Shown: one piece after another, positions 1 through 9,618 of the stretch
Layout: every line of letters begins with the position of its first letter
Position numbering within the stretch: position 1 is the first letter of the stretch
Assembly (NCBI RefSeq): GCF_000424265.1
Contig: NZ_AUJO01000003.1
Span: 213,093 to 277,092, forward strand
Direction: 5' to 3'
From: Butyrivibrio sp. WCD3002
GTDB lineage: Bacteria; Bacillota; Clostridia; Lachnospirales; Lachnospiraceae
DNA length: 64,000 bases
The notes under the pieces: generated by a model
Told to the model about the DNA's origin: nothing
Database searches by the model: none
The model's input: the letters and a program-made list of their open reading frames with translations, nothing else
Program-made: the position numbers and the translations under genes

Positions 1-60
1 TAAACTTGTTCCCGGTATCCCCAACGGGCACGAAATGCTATTTAGGTAGTATTTCCTATA

Positions 61-102
61 AGAAAAAATGGCTATGGCTTTGTAAAAACGCAGCCATAGC
101 CA
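61..102 (-). terminator. Rho-independent terminator after tdk
   Basis: An 11-bp perfect stem (69-79 with 92-102, TGGCTATGGCT/AGCCATAGCCA) lies just downstream of the tdk stop. It is followed on the minus strand by a T-rich run (complement of 61-68). On the plus strand it is followed by only a weak T run. Confidence 0.8.
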
Positions 103-129
103 TATCTTTTAATATTTTATCACGGTGCC

Positions 130-702
130 TCAGATAGTAAGCTTACCCTTTTTGAAATGCTTTCTGCAAAGAGCAATATAGCTCTCGTTTCCGCCCATGA
201 AAACCTGCTCACCGTCTCTTACGATTTTGCCATCATGTATTCTGGCGTTGCAGGTAGCTTTACGTCCGCACCAACAAACGGTTTTAACCTCTTCTATCTT
301 ATCTGCTATCTCCATAAGCCTTAGAGAACCCGGGAAAAATTTCTCCTGGAAATCCGTGCGAAGGCCATAGCAGATAACCGGAACCTTATCAAAGTCAACG
401 ATATCAGAAAGCATATCTACCTGCTCTGCAGTAAGGAACTGCGCTTCATCAACGATGATCGCATCATATTTTTCAATCATCTTATGCTTCCTTCTGTATT
501 CGTCAAAGAAGTCCTCCACCAGCATGCACTCTGCCTGAAGGCCTATTCTGGAACGAATGATCGTTGCTCCGTCCCTGTTTTCGAGACCGGGCTTAAGAAT
601 AATTGAATTCTTCCCTCTCTCGTGATAGTTGTAATTGACCATAAGTGCATTGGCCGTTTTAGACGATCCCATTGCACCGTATCTGAAATAAAGCTGTGCC
701 AT
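130..702 (-). CDS. tdk: Thymidine kinase (type II)
   Basis: Phosphorylates thymidine to dTMP in the pyrimidine salvage pathway, in the cytoplasm. The 190-aa length is typical of the bacterial type II family. The P-loop GAMGSSKT is at residues 9-16, the Walker B-like DEAQF supplies the catalytic Glu, and a structural zinc site is suggested by CWCGRKATC plus a C-terminal CRKH. The start has a good ribosome site (GGAGGG, 5 nt spacing). It is a single gene bounded by a terminator hairpin on its 3' side. Family assignment is firm; nothing unusual is seen. Confidence 0.96.
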   Translation of the reverse strand: MAQLYFRYGAMGSSKTANALMVNYNYHERGKNSIILKPGLENRDGATIIRSRIGLQAECMLVEDFFDEYRRKHKMIEKYDAIIVDEAQFLTAEQVDMLSDIVDFDKVPVICYGLRTDFQEKFFPGSLRLMEIADKIEEVKTVCWCGRKATCNARIHDGKIVRDGEQVFMGGNESYIALCRKHFKKGKLTI

Positions 703-825
703 CTAACCCTCCGGTACCCATAATGAATTGGTCACTTGGACCTAAACATCATATTATCCTTTTTATGATGCCTTGTGAATAGGTAACCGACAAATTAACG
801 CATCTAATCAAAGGAGACTACTATT

Positions 826-984
826 ATGCCAGATAATTCCCCTAAGAGTCAGTTGATTTCCGACATCGGTGTTATTGACAGCAAAAAAGAATTGCATACA
901 AAAATCTTCGTTACACTATGCCGGATCATGAGCTTAGCACTGGCTATTATCGGCATACTTGCTTTTTTAGAAGGAAATTTCTAA
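826..984 (+). CDS. Small membrane peptide, 52 aa
   Basis: Unrecognised 52-residue peptide with a strong ribosome site (AAGGAG, 9 nt before ATG). It has a polar first half (SPKSQLISDIGVIDSKKE) and a single hydrophobic helix at about residues 28-48 (IFVTLC...ALAIIGILAFL), then a short EGNF tail. It ends 69 bp before the potassium channel gene on the same strand with no terminator between, so the two may be co-transcribed. It could be a small partner of the channel, or an independent single-pass peptide. Support for translation comes only from the ribosome site and the coherent TM segment. No function is assigned. Confidence 0.6.
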   Translation: MPDNSPKSQLISDIGVIDSKKELHTKIFVTLCRIMSLALAIIGILAFLEGNF

Positions 985-1053
985 ATTTCATTTGTCGCAG
1001 AATTTACCGCTAATCGCTCTAACAATTACCTTGACTCAGGCAAAGAGGTGCTT

Positions 1054-1782
1054 ATGAACGCTTTCAAAAAAAGGATCTATGAAGTAATAGAAGTTTCCAG
1101 TATAGGTGATGCCTCCAGCAGGGCCTACGATATTCTCATGACTACAACCGTCATCGTAGGAATGATTCCTCTGACTCTAAAGGCAGACAACATTTATACC
1201 TTTATCATTGAAATAATGACAGGAATAATTTTCCTGATAGACTACTGTGCAAGAGTGTACACAGCGGATTATAAAATGGGCTACATCAGCATTCATGCAT
1301 ACTTTGCCTATGTTCTGACGCCCCTTGCGATATTTGATTTATTATCTGTTATGCCGATTTTATATGTGTTTTTCCCGACTTCACAGAGTCTTAGACTGTT
1401 AAAGCTCATTCGAGTTTTCAGAGTAGTGAAGCTGGTAAGATATTCCAAGACCATGATCGTCATTGCCAATGTTCTTAGAAAAGTAAAAAAACAGCTCCTG
1501 GCTGTTCTTATACTGATCACCATATATATCTTCGTTTCTGCCATGCTGGTGTTCCAGCTTGAACCGAATCTTTTTGATAATTTCTTTGATGCCCTGTATT
1601 GGGCAACCATCTCCATAACCACTATAGGTTACGGAGACATCTCTCCCACAACGGACATCGGCCGTTTTATAACCATGATATCAGCACTGGTGGGAGTCGC
1701 CGTAATAGCTCTTCCCTCAGGCATGATAACCGCTGCTTACATGAATGAAATAAGCAGAAAAAAATCAAAATACGAGCTGTAA
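1054..1782 (+). CDS. Voltage-gated potassium channel (6-TM)
   Basis: Ion channel subunit of the Kv/KvAP type, expected to form a tetramer in the cytoplasmic membrane. The 242-aa protein shows S1-S3 hydrophobic segments, an S4 voltage sensor at about residues 112-132 with basic residues every third position (RLLKLIRVFRVVKLVR), S5, a pore loop with the selectivity filter TTIGYGD at 189-195, and S6. The ATG at 1054 is preferred over the in-frame GTG at 1048, because the AGAGG ribosome site (1044-1048) overlaps that GTG. The C-terminus ends soon after S6 with a short basic tail and no RCK domain, so gating would depend on voltage alone. It is preceded by a small membrane peptide gene. Confidence 0.93.
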   Translation: MNAFKKRIYEVIEVSSIGDASSRAYDILMTTTVIVGMIPLTLKADNIYTFIIEIMTGIIFLIDYCARVYTADYKMGYISIHAYFAYVLTPLAIFDLLSVMPILYVFFPTSQSLRLLKLIRVFRVVKLVRYSKTMIVIANVLRKVKKQLLAVLILITIYIFVSAMLVFQLEPNLFDNFFDALYWATISITTIGYGDISPTTDIGRFITMISALVGVAVIALPSGMITAAYMNEISRKKSKYEL

Positions 1783-1785
1783 CTA

Positions 1786-2850
1786 TCAGCTTGCCTTTGC
1801 TTCAAGCACTTCCTCTTCCTTCTTGTTCTTATAGATAGGAGCAAGAATGAAAAGCGCAAATACAAGGCTCTGAACAACCGCTATCGGAATCTGTGCCCAT
1901 GTGATGGTCTGATTCTGAATAACAGTGGCATCTCCGCCTGCAAATACAGCGATATAGTTATTGTTGATAAAGTGCATCATTGCAATTGCCCAAATATTAC
2001 CGGTCTTCATATATGCATATCCCATGAAGATTGCAAGGGCGATGCAGGTGATGATCTGCGCTGTAAAGTACTGTAATCCTGTGGTTGTTGAATAGAAAAT
2101 GAAATCAAGCACTCCGTGCCATGTTCCCCATGCAACACCAAGAATAATTACGCCAAGTCTAAGGCCGAACTTCTTCTGAAGTATTGGCTGTAAATAATAT
2201 CTCCAGCCATATTCCTCACCAAGAAAAGCAATAAACATAAGCGGGAAATTCACAAGAACAATTACCGCGCTTGAAAGCACGGAAGGATTTGTGAGAAGTC
2301 CGTTTATCTCTGCGACAACGTTCATGTCAGGCGCTATAAATGTCTGTGTCAAAAATCCTGATACATACATTCTTGCAATGTAAAGTACCACAAACAGTAC
2401 AACCATAACTATGCTGAGCTTAACCTTTGTTCTGCTAAGTCCTGCATTTCTTCTCTTTTCCTTACCGCAAACCCAGAAAAGAATATATGCTATTGTACTT
2501 CCTGCCATAAGAACATACTGAGAATAGAGATTCCAATTGGAAATCTGTCCTCCGTTTATCTCTGACATCTGGTGTGCCATGAATGTAGATGCGATAGCCA
2601 CAACCATCATAAGAGCAGCTGTTACCAAAAACACAATAAATCCTGCCTTTGGAAGCTTCCTCTCCTTATTCCCCCAAATAAGAAGTCCGAGAATTACGCC
2701 GCATGCGGGATAGGTCATCTGCACATTTACAAATGCAGTCATGTCTTTATCTGCCTTGAAACACATGAACATAAAGATGCTCATGATCAGGGTCAGGCCA
2801 TAGGCCACCGCTAAAAACAGCACTAATCTCTTTTTTTCATTTTTTTCCAT
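1786..2850 (-). CDS. CPBP family intramembrane metalloprotease
   Basis: Polytopic membrane protein (354 aa) of the CPBP/Abi (CAAX-protease-like) family, proposed to be intramembrane glutamic/metallo-proteases. The signature is complete: GEEYGWR (E212, E213, R217), a WH at H245 and a third motif MMHFINN (H293). About eight hydrophobic segments are visible. The start at 2850 is chosen because GGAGG lies 8 nt upstream; an in-frame extension to 2901 has no ribosome site. The gene converges with the potassium channel gene, with only 3 bp between stops. The substrate is unknown; family roles include bacteriocin self-immunity, but no bacteriocin gene is nearby. Confidence 0.88.
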   Translation of the reverse strand: MEKNEKKRLVLFLAVAYGLTLIMSIFMFMCFKADKDMTAFVNVQMTYPACGVILGLLIWGNKERKLPKAGFIVFLVTAALMMVVAIASTFMAHQMSEINGGQISNWNLYSQYVLMAGSTIAYILFWVCGKEKRRNAGLSRTKVKLSIVMVVLFVVLYIARMYVSGFLTQTFIAPDMNVVAEINGLLTNPSVLSSAVIVLVNFPLMFIAFLGEEYGWRYYLQPILQKKFGLRLGVIILGVAWGTWHGVLDFIFYSTTTGLQYFTAQIITCIALAIFMGYAYMKTGNIWAIAMMHFINNNYIAVFAGGDATVIQNQTITWAQIPIAVVQSLVFALFILAPIYKNKKEEEVLEAKAS

Positions 2851-2922
2851 GTAATATACCTCCAGTAAAACTTTTTTCACAACAATTAAATAAATTACCA
2901 TAAATACGTATTATATTCAATT

Positions 2923-2983
2923 AAAAAACGGCCATCTAAGTATTCGTCGTTTCCAAAAAACGACCAGATACAGCAGATGACCG
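2923..2983 (-). terminator. Terminator of the relic sugar ABC operon
   Basis: Minus-strand hairpin with outer stem 2975-2983/2929-2937 (CGGTCATCT/AGATGGCCG) and an inner GTCGTTT/AAACGAC stem, followed by a T6 run. It lies downstream of the chimeric permease gene. Confidence 0.7.
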
Positions 2984-3029
2984 AATATCAATTACGCTTT
3001 CGTTACCTTATTTTCGCTTTTACTTTTCT

Positions 3030-4382
3030 TTAACTTTTCATTCCCGTGATCGCAATTCCCTGAATAATCTGTCTTTGAAAAATCACATAGACGATCAGCA
3101 CCGGAATGATTGATATAACCGTCCCCGACATCAGCAAAGGATAATCCGTTGCATAGGTACCCTTAAAGAAATTAAGCATCAGCGGAACCGTAAAGGTTTC
3201 TGTTTTATTAAGAAAAATCAGAGGATATAAAAAATTGTTCCACTGCCCCAGGAAAACAAAAATGCCAAATGCCGCCATAGAGGGCTTTATCAAGGGCAGA
3301 ATTACATGTATAAAAATCTGAGGCACGGAGCAACCGTCAATTATGGCTGCTTCCTCAAGATCCCCCGGCAAGGAAGCAATAAATTGCCTCATCAAAAAAA
3401 CTCCAAAAGCATTAAACAGTGATGCAGGTAGTATTAACGACATATGGCTTCCTAAAAGATGAAGCTTTTTCATAATAACAAACAGCGGAATCATAGTTAC
3501 CTGTGAAGGTATCATCATTGTTGCCAAAAACAAAATAAAAACCAGATTATGTCCGGTGAACTTAAGCTTCGCGAAGGAGTATCCCGCCATGGATGCCGCA
3601 CAGGCTATACCCATTCTAAAATGAACAAAAGCATTCTGATAAATGTGGAATACCAGCGTATAGCTGGACTTTATCGGTCCCCCTCCGGTCATTACAAAAG
3701 CCTGATCAAAAACCTGGAAAGAGCTGATTATGGTAGTTATAAGTACAAAAAATAACGTAGGCGACAACATCGGTAAGGTTATATTAAAAAAGAGCTGACT
3801 TTTAGATGCGCCGTCCAGCTTTGCAGCTTCAAAATATGTCTCAGGAATATTCTGAAGTCCTGCCAGAAGTAAAACCATATTGTAGCCCACATTCCACCAA
3901 AGGGACACAATCACGATGGAAAGCATCACTATTTCCGGATCAGAAAGCCATCCCGGTCCGTCAATACCAACCGCTTTCAAAGCATTATTTATAAGTCCGA
4001 AATCCTTATTAAAAATCCAAGTCCATATTATTCCAACCGATACAGAACCTGTTACCACAGGCATAAAATACAGGAGCCTGTACAGCGTTTTCCCTTTGAT
4101 CTTCTGCACAGCCAGAGCCAGCATTAGCGCCAGCACCATATCAACAGGAATATACATAACCGAATATATCAATGTGTTTTTCAAAGAGATTAAAAAGTCT
4201 TCGTTCGCCAGTTGCTTTAAATAATTGCTGATCCCGACAAAATTCATCTTTGGAGCAATTCCGTCCCACTCAAAAAAACTAAGACCAAAACTCATAAAAA
4301 GCGGAACCAAAGCAAAGATCAAAAGTCCTAAAATCTGCGGCGCAACAAATACCCATCCCCACAATTTACGTTTCGTTTTCAT
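3030..4382 (-). CDS. Chimeric sugar ABC permease (two permeases fused by deletion)
   Basis: Open frame of 450 aa made of two different binding-protein-dependent sugar permeases. Residues 1 to about 258 match a MalF/UgpA-type subunit, with signal-anchor start and EAA loop EAAKLDGASKSQLFFNITLP. They end just before its last membrane helix. From about residue 262 the sequence is the C-terminal two thirds of a MalG/UgpE-type subunit (SMAGYSFAKLKF, second EAA loop EEAAIIDGCSVPQIF, terminal QRQIIQGIAITGMKS). Each subunit is normally about 280-300 aa in its own gene. The junction (about 3595-3610) falls where both families carry a similar short SMA-type motif, so an in-frame deletion between adjacent genes is likely. 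The adjoining binding-protein and regulator genes are also broken, so a working importer is unlikely. Confidence 0.85.
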   Translation of the reverse strand: MKTKRKLWGWVFVAPQILGLLIFALVPLFMSFGLSFFEWDGIAPKMNFVGISNYLKQLANEDFLISLKNTLIYSVMYIPVDMVLALMLALAVQKIKGKTLYRLLYFMPVVTGSVSVGIIWTWIFNKDFGLINNALKAVGIDGPGWLSDPEIVMLSIVIVSLWWNVGYNMVLLLAGLQNIPETYFEAAKLDGASKSQLFFNITLPMLSPTLFFVLITTIISSFQVFDQAFVMTGGGPIKSSYTLVFHIYQNAFVHFRMGIACAASMAGYSFAKLKFTGHNLVFILFLATMMIPSQVTMIPLFVIMKKLHLLGSHMSLILPASLFNAFGVFLMRQFIASLPGDLEEAAIIDGCSVPQIFIHVILPLIKPSMAAFGIFVFLGQWNNFLYPLIFLNKTETFTVPLMLNFFKGTYATDYPLLMSGTVISIIPVLIVYVIFQRQIIQGIAITGMKS

Positions 4383-4429
4383 TTTCTTTCCTCACGGCCG
4401 CGAGGCTAAAGCCCCGCAGCCTGCATTTT

Positions 4430-5060
4430 TTATTTTCCACTTTCAGCTATGATCTCAGCTGCTTTCTTTTCAGCTTTAGCAAGAACCTCCTCCGGATCGG
4501 TGCCCTTGATATATGCTTCTTCAAAAACAGATTTCACATCATCAGAAAATCCCGGATAATAAACATCCCTACATCTGTCATCTCCTGATGCCCATCCTGT
4601 TTTTCTTACTTCGAGAATATGACTGCTGTGTTCAGGCACTCCTGATTCCTTGATAAGATCATCAAGTGTAACTATTGAAGGCACAGAGGTTCCAACACCT
4701 TCGATGCGGGCAGACTGACCTTCAGTACTTGAGTAGAAGGATACAAATTTCATTGCAGCTTCGATGTTTTTTTGAGTTGGCATTTACGTAGTTATATCCA
4801 AGACAAACCTAGGCAGGTGCATATTTTTTACCGTCTTTTGTGGGATAAGGAATATAGTCAAAATCTATACCCTCTGAATGGAAGGTTTTTGTGAGCCAGC
4901 GTCCTGCAACAATAAATCCTGCCTGTCCCGACATAAACATTGCATCCTCGCCCTGACCATCAGGAAGTGTTCCTCCATATACAAATCTGCCATCATTTAC
5001 TGGACACGGCTCACAAGAATAATTATGTGCTGCCAAAGAAAAAATCCCACAAGCAGAAGG
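4430..5060 (-). pseudogene. Sugar ABC solute-binding protein, degraded
   Basis: Two fragments of one extracellular sugar-binding protein (family 1). The upstream part (about 5036-4809) ends in DGKKYAPA followed by TAG. Translation past the TAG gives VCLGYNYVNANS, where a Trp codon is expected at the stop. A run of seven A then shifts the frame, and the downstream part (4783-4430, KNIEAAMKFVSFYSS onward) continues the family sequence to the C-terminus. So at least one nonsense mutation and one homopolymer frameshift are present. The N-terminal half and signal peptide are missing; the sequence stops abruptly near 5040-5075, against the truncated LacI gene. It lies upstream of the chimeric permease, in the usual order for such operons. 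Confidence 0.85.
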
Positions 5061-5062
5061 TC

Positions 5063-5914
5063 GCTGCTCCCGGCGGGCGATTATATGAAATCGGAATCCT
5101 CAGTTATACTCTGCAATACGGCAAATCTGCAGGACCTTACTACAACGGCATCTTATCAAGCATACTTGAAGCAATAGAAAGCGAAGGATATTCGAACCGA
5201 ATCCATATACGCTACATAATTGGAGATTTCTCCAAGGAGCTTAAAAATCTTGATGCTCTTTTGATTCTGGGAAAGCTTGATATTGATCCGCAATCTCTCC
5301 TGATAAAGGGAATAAACAATGTGATAACTATAGATTATAAAATTGACGGTGCGAATTTTGACGCAGTTGTTGTTGACTTTAAAGAAGCTATAAGGCTTGC
5401 TTTCGAAGCCTTTAATCGCAGGAAAGTAAGCGATATTTATTATATAGGCTCCAGCAGCCAGGTTTCTCAGTTTGGGCAGGATAAAAAGCTGATAAAAGAA
5501 GACCTTAGAACCAGCGAATTTAGAAGCACCCTTGCTGCTGCAGGAGAATCACTAAAGGATCGAATCTGGCTCGCAAAAGATTTTACAGTGGAATCAGGAT
5601 ATTCATCCACCAAAGATCTATTGAAAACCGTTCCAAATCCCGGAGCTATCTTATATGGTTCAGGTGAAATGGCCATCGGAGGCTACAAAGCCCTGCAGGA
5701 AAATGGTCTTTCCATAGGCAGTGACGTTCTGGTCATCAGCATTGACGATATGGAATTTGCCAACTATATGCATCCCCCGCTAACTTCAATTTCCATCAAC
5801 ATAGAGGACATAGGAAAAGCCGTTGTCTTTGACCTTATAGCAAGACTAAACGGCAGATCATTCCCATTAACACTTAATCCTTCCGTAAAACTTATACCCA
5901 GAAAAAGCTGCTGA
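5063..5914 (+). pseudogene. LacI-family regulator lacking its DNA-binding domain
   Basis: Periplasmic-binding-protein-like effector domain of a LacI/GalR repressor. It starts at about the RLYEIGIL strand and runs to the normal C-terminus, including the typical ISIDDMEFANYMHPPLTSISI segment. The roughly 55-60 residue helix-turn-helix head is absent, and there is no ribosome site for the remaining frame. An apparent upstream extension runs antisense into the binding-protein relic and is not real. The gene would originally have been divergent from the binding-protein gene. The loss of both 5' ends at the same point fits one deletion that removed the shared promoter region. Confidence 0.82.
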
Positions 5915-5956
5915 CTTTATTCCAGTCCGAAGTATTACGAACAGTTTTGTTTTTAT

Positions 5957-5986
5957 CCGGATTCTCTTAGTGGAATCCGGTTTTTT
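5957..5986 (+). terminator. Terminator after the LacI relic
   Basis: Perfect 8-bp stem CCGGATTC/GAATCCGG (5957-5964 and 5973-5980) followed by T6, 42 bp after the stop codon. Confidence 0.85.
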
Positions 5987-6042
5987 ATGCCTTTTTAAGC
6001 TTTGAATCCCTCATTATTTGTATGGTTCATCTCATTCCCCTT

Positions 6043-8691
6043 CTATTTATCCTTTGTCAGAGCTAAAACCGTGTCATAATCCAGAGCTTTAAATGCTTTT
6101 TCAATTTTTGCCATAAGCTCTGCATCTTCCTTTGAAACAGCATATCCTCTCATGCCTTCAAAAATCATCTCTATACTGCTGTAATCCATATATCCGGCTG
6201 CCTCTTTTATCTGGTTATAGGCTTCCTGGACAAGCCATGGCTGCGCAACCACAACACGCTTATCGGAAGTCTTTGAATCGCAGACTCTGCCTATGAGTTC
6301 TCTTAGCTTTCTGCACTTTTTTATGAAGCTTTCATGGTGGTCGCGGATATAATCATAATCCTCTGCCATTCCTGCACCCTCAAGGCGCTGTGCTTTATCC
6401 GATAATCTGTGAGCCCCGATTATTCTAAGGGAGCTCTTAAGAGCATGTACCTTGATGGTATAGTTTACAAAATCACTTTCTGCCAGATATCGGTTAAGCT
6501 CTTCTACTTTTGCATCCGCCGTTTCATAAAAAATCTGCAGTATGGGCAGATAATCCTCCACAGAGCCGCTGTTTTTCATACCCATTTTTACATCTATCAG
6601 GTCCTCACCCATAATCGGCTCAAGAATATCCATATCCTCGGACTCATCATCCTCGTCCTCCTTCGATGCGTCAGCTTCTTCACTGGTCATTTCTATCAGG
6701 CTCTCAGGGAGATATTTAATAAGCATATTCTCAAGCTTTTCAGGATCTATAGGCTTTGTGAGATAACCGTCAAAGCCTGCTGCCATATATTCTTCTCTTG
6801 CTCCAAGAACAGCATTTGCTGTAAGGCAGATGACAGGAGTCTCAAGATTTGGATTGTCCTTCTCCTGCTTCATCTCATGAAGCGTCATTATTCCATCCTT
6901 CTCCGGCATCATGTGATCAAGGAAAATGATATCGTATTTTTTATTCCGCATGCGGTCAAGACCTTCGTCTCCGCTTTCTGCAGTATCTGTATTTATATGA
7001 GTCTGCTTTATAAGACTCTTAAACACCACAAGGTTCATGGAGTTATCGTCAACCACCAAAACCTTTGCTCTTGGCGCCGTGAATTTTTCCTTATACTCCT
7101 TGGCTTTTTTTAGCGCTTCCATGTAGGATGTGTGGAAGTCGCCAAGTACATCACTGCCTACTACCTTCTGCTTTAAGGCAAAATGGAAATTGGAGCCTTC
7201 TCCATATTTACTTTCGACCTCCAGTGTACTGCCCATCATTTCAAGAAGATTCTGCGTAATATTCATGCCAAGGCCGGTACCCTCTATATGGCGGTTTCTT
7301 GACTCCTCGATTCTGTCAAATTTAGAAAACAGCATGTTCATATCTTCTGCTTTGATGCCGACACCGGTATCCTTTACAGACACCTTCAAAAGCATACTGT
7401 CAGGCTCATCTTCAAGCTTTTCAAAACCAAGATGAAAATCTATGCTTCCCTTTTCTGTGTACTTCACCGCATTTGTAAGAATATTGGTTATTATCTGCGT
7501 AAGGCGCACAGCATCGCCGTTAAGCTCCTTTGGAGTATCGGGATCAATATCAAGATTGAGGGTAAGCCCCTTTTCCTCCGCACGGGTTCTTATCATATTT
7601 ACCAGGTCGTTTATGACCGACGAAAGATCATAATCCGCCGGGATTATTTCCAGTTTTCCTGCTTCTATTTTGGAAAAATCAAGAATATCATTGATAATGC
7701 CAAGCAGCGTAGAACCGGCTGTCTTAACATTTTCAGAATATGCACGAATCTCTGGATCCTTAGCCTCACGAAGGACCATCTCATTCATTCCGAGAACGGC
7801 ATTTATAGGTGTACGAATCTCATGGGACATATTGGCAAGGAAGCTGCTCTTAGCACGGTTAGCCGCTTCAGCCTCCTTAATCTGCTCCGTAAGAGATACC
7901 GCCATGGACTGAAGAGAGCGCGACAAAACTCCAAGCTCATCCTCACTGTCTATCTCAAGCTTTTTACTATAGTCACCATTTTCATAAAGCTGCGCCACTT
8001 CTGTAATCTGTTCAATGGGCTTTGTTATTGTCTTAATCTGCCTATAGCACAGGCTTCCCACAAGAACAAGGGTAATAGAAAGGATCAGCAGGAAAACAAG
8101 CATGGTGTTCCTGATCTGCTCACGTAATTGCCCCTCATACCAATCTTTACTGAAATCTACAGCAACTATTCCTACGATTTCACCTGCCGAATCATAGATT
8201 GGGCTGTAAGCACTGTAAAAGGTTCCCCAGGCATCGGTATAGGGCTTCTCATCTACGGCACTGATTCCTTTACTAGCTTTTACCAGAGCATCGGTTTTTA
8301 CAACCGGCCCTCCGAATTCTCCCGGCTCCTCAAGAGAGGGATCAATGGTGAAGGTAAAGCTTCCATCATCTTCCTCACGGATTCCGTAAACAGAGTCCGC
8401 CTCAATATTGTCGCGGAAAATTGCAAGAGCGTTATAAACCCTCTGATAACCGGGATTTCCAACGCTGTCCTTCGTAAGCCTTTTGATAGTATCACCATCA
8501 ACTGACCCCGAAGCACAATTTGCTATATCAAGCATTCTTTGTCTCGTGGCACGGATTATACCATTATTGGCCTGAAACATAGTAACAACACAAAAAGAAC
8601 CGGTCGACAGAAGTATCGCCAGTAGAACAACCATCCATATTCTTGTTGCAAGGCTTTTGTTGCTATTCACCATAAATGCCACCGGCTGCAT
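6043..8691 (-). CDS. Hybrid sensor histidine kinase with receiver and HPt domains
   Basis: Large membrane-bound phosphorelay sensor (882 aa). TM1 is at about 18-40, then an extracytoplasmic sensor of about 155 residues with dCache-like features, TM2 at 196-215 and HAMP at about 216-268. HisKA has H290 in [13 protein letters not shown]. The ATPase domain has N-box [10 protein letters not shown]1 DTGVGI and G2 GTGLGM. The receiver runs from about 542-655 with phospho-acceptor D592 (FLDHMMP). An HPt domain has H749 (VHALKSS). All catalytic residues are present, so a full His-Asp-His relay inside one chain is predicted. The output regulator is not encoded next to it. The start is uncertain: no clear ribosome site precedes the ATG at 8691, and Met7 (8673) is an alternative. 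Confidence 0.92.
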   Translation of the reverse strand: MQPVAFMVNSNKSLATRIWMVVLLAILLSTGSFCVVTMFQANNGIIRATRQRMLDIANCASGSVDGDTIKRLTKDSVGNPGYQRVYNALAIFRDNIEADSVYGIREEDDGSFTFTIDPSLEEPGEFGGPVVKTDALVKASKGISAVDEKPYTDAWGTFYSAYSPIYDSAGEIVGIVAVDFSKDWYEGQLREQIRNTMLVFLLILSITLVLVGSLCYRQIKTITKPIEQITEVAQLYENGDYSKKLEIDSEDELGVLSRSLQSMAVSLTEQIKEAEAANRAKSSFLANMSHEIRTPINAVLGMNEMVLREAKDPEIRAYSENVKTAGSTLLGIINDILDFSKIEAGKLEIIPADYDLSSVINDLVNMIRTRAEEKGLTLNLDIDPDTPKELNGDAVRLTQIITNILTNAVKYTEKGSIDFHLGFEKLEDEPDSMLLKVSVKDTGVGIKAEDMNMLFSKFDRIEESRNRHIEGTGLGMNITQNLLEMMGSTLEVESKYGEGSNFHFALKQKVVGSDVLGDFHTSYMEALKKAKEYKEKFTAPRAKVLVVDDNSMNLVVFKSLIKQTHINTDTAESGDEGLDRMRNKKYDIIFLDHMMPEKDGIMTLHEMKQEKDNPNLETPVICLTANAVLGAREEYMAAGFDGYLTKPIDPEKLENMLIKYLPESLIEMTSEEADASKEDEDDESEDMDILEPIMGEDLIDVKMGMKNSGSVEDYLPILQIFYETADAKVEELNRYLAESDFVNYTIKVHALKSSLRIIGAHRLSDKAQRLEGAGMAEDYDYIRDHHESFIKKCRKLRELIGRVCDSKTSDKRVVVAQPWLVQEAYNQIKEAAGYMDYSSIEMIFEGMRGYAVSKEDAELMAKIEKAFKALDYDTVLALTKDK

Positions 8692-8806
8692 CCAATTATT
8701 GCCAAATAAAAAGAATACAATGCTTACTCTAAATTATAATACGTAGCAACAGCCTAAAGTCCGCATTTATGAAAATATTAACTTTATTTAATGCCATTTT
8801 TATAAG

Positions 8807-9027
8807 TCAGTTTTTGAGGACCTCCTTCATTGACAGCCCATTAATCTTAGCTGATTTTTTCATACCGGAATTTCCTGCCAGCATATATAGAAAGCGCGGG
8901 AATTTGTTAGCCTTTGTGTAAAGATCGCCTATAGAATCGCCGTCATCTATGGCTTTGGCAAGCTTTATAAGATCCCTTTACCGGACACTACTTCAAACCC
9001 TTCATAGTCTGTAGCTATTTTCCCCAT
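8807..9027 (-). pseudogene. Frameshifted small gene coupled to thpR
   Basis: The ATG at 9027 overlaps the thpR stop (TGATG), so the gene would be translationally coupled. The frame reads MGKIATDYEGFEVVSGKGIL and then stops. A shift at the GGTAAAGGG tract (about 8978) opens a coherent frame of 56 codons (DLIKLAKAIDDGDSIGDLYT ... NGLSMKEVLKN) ending at 8807. A corrected product would be about 75 aa. I do not recognise the family. Both halves have normal codon use, so a recent frameshift is more likely than chance. Confidence 0.5.
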
Positions 9028-9536
9028 CAGAATGCTATCGCATAACCAATTTCCGTGTAAATCATTCCATGGCTTCCCCTCTCGGATTTCATAAGGGAGA
9101 TTCCCTTAACCCGCATAGTCTCAGCCTCGTCAAACTCAGGAAGAGGCGCACCCTTGATGCGATGTGCCTTTCTTACAAGCGTAATGTGAGGAAGGAACTT
9201 TTTTCTGTCAAAAGGAATCTCATTTTCTGTTAGTGCTGCCCTTAGCCTTTTAACGTAGGCCTTCAGGTTTTCATTCTCCTCAATATCCGCAAATATCATG
9301 TCCTTGAAAGGAGCGTATCCCTTAAGGGCAATGGAAAAGGACTTCATGGGCACACTTTTCACAACCTCAAGTACGCCCTCGGGGTCATCCCACTCTCCGA
9401 TAAAAGCCAGTGTCATATGGAGGTTTTCAGGAGCCGTGTAATTTCCATCAACTCCGCAGCGCATCAGCTCGTCCTGAATATCTATAAGTGCATCCCTGAA
9501 ATCTTCTTCAAAGTTAATTGCAATGAATAGTCTCAT
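9027..9536 (-). CDS. thpR: RNA 2',3'-cyclic phosphodiesterase (2'-5' RNA ligase family)
   Basis: 2H phosphoesterase of 169 aa with the two diagnostic HxTx motifs, HMTL (in LHMTLAFIGEW) and HITL (in PHITLVRKA), which form the active site. Members hydrolyse 2',3'-cyclic phosphates on RNA ends and can ligate tRNA halves in vitro. Ribosome site GGAGGG, 6 nt from the ATG. It is the third gene of a minus-strand cluster after LD-carboxypeptidase and NUDIX genes. Its stop overlaps the ATG of a broken downstream gene. Confidence 0.9.
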   Translation of the reverse strand: MRLFIAINFEEDFRDALIDIQDELMRCGVDGNYTAPENLHMTLAFIGEWDDPEGVLEVVKSVPMKSFSIALKGYAPFKDMIFADIEENENLKAYVKRLRAALTENEIPFDRKKFLPHITLVRKAHRIKGAPLPEFDEAETMRVKGISLMKSERGSHGMIYTEIGYAIAF

Positions 9537-9618
9537 ATTCCGCCCTCCATTTGCTTTTGCTACGACAGTGGCAAGTCAGTTATCACAACGTAAATACTAT
9601 TTCCACTGTTACAACGAG

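Noticed and set aside
4940..5062. N-terminal extension of the LacI-type protein
   Set aside because: This stretch is antisense to the binding-protein relic and does not encode a helix-turn-helix.
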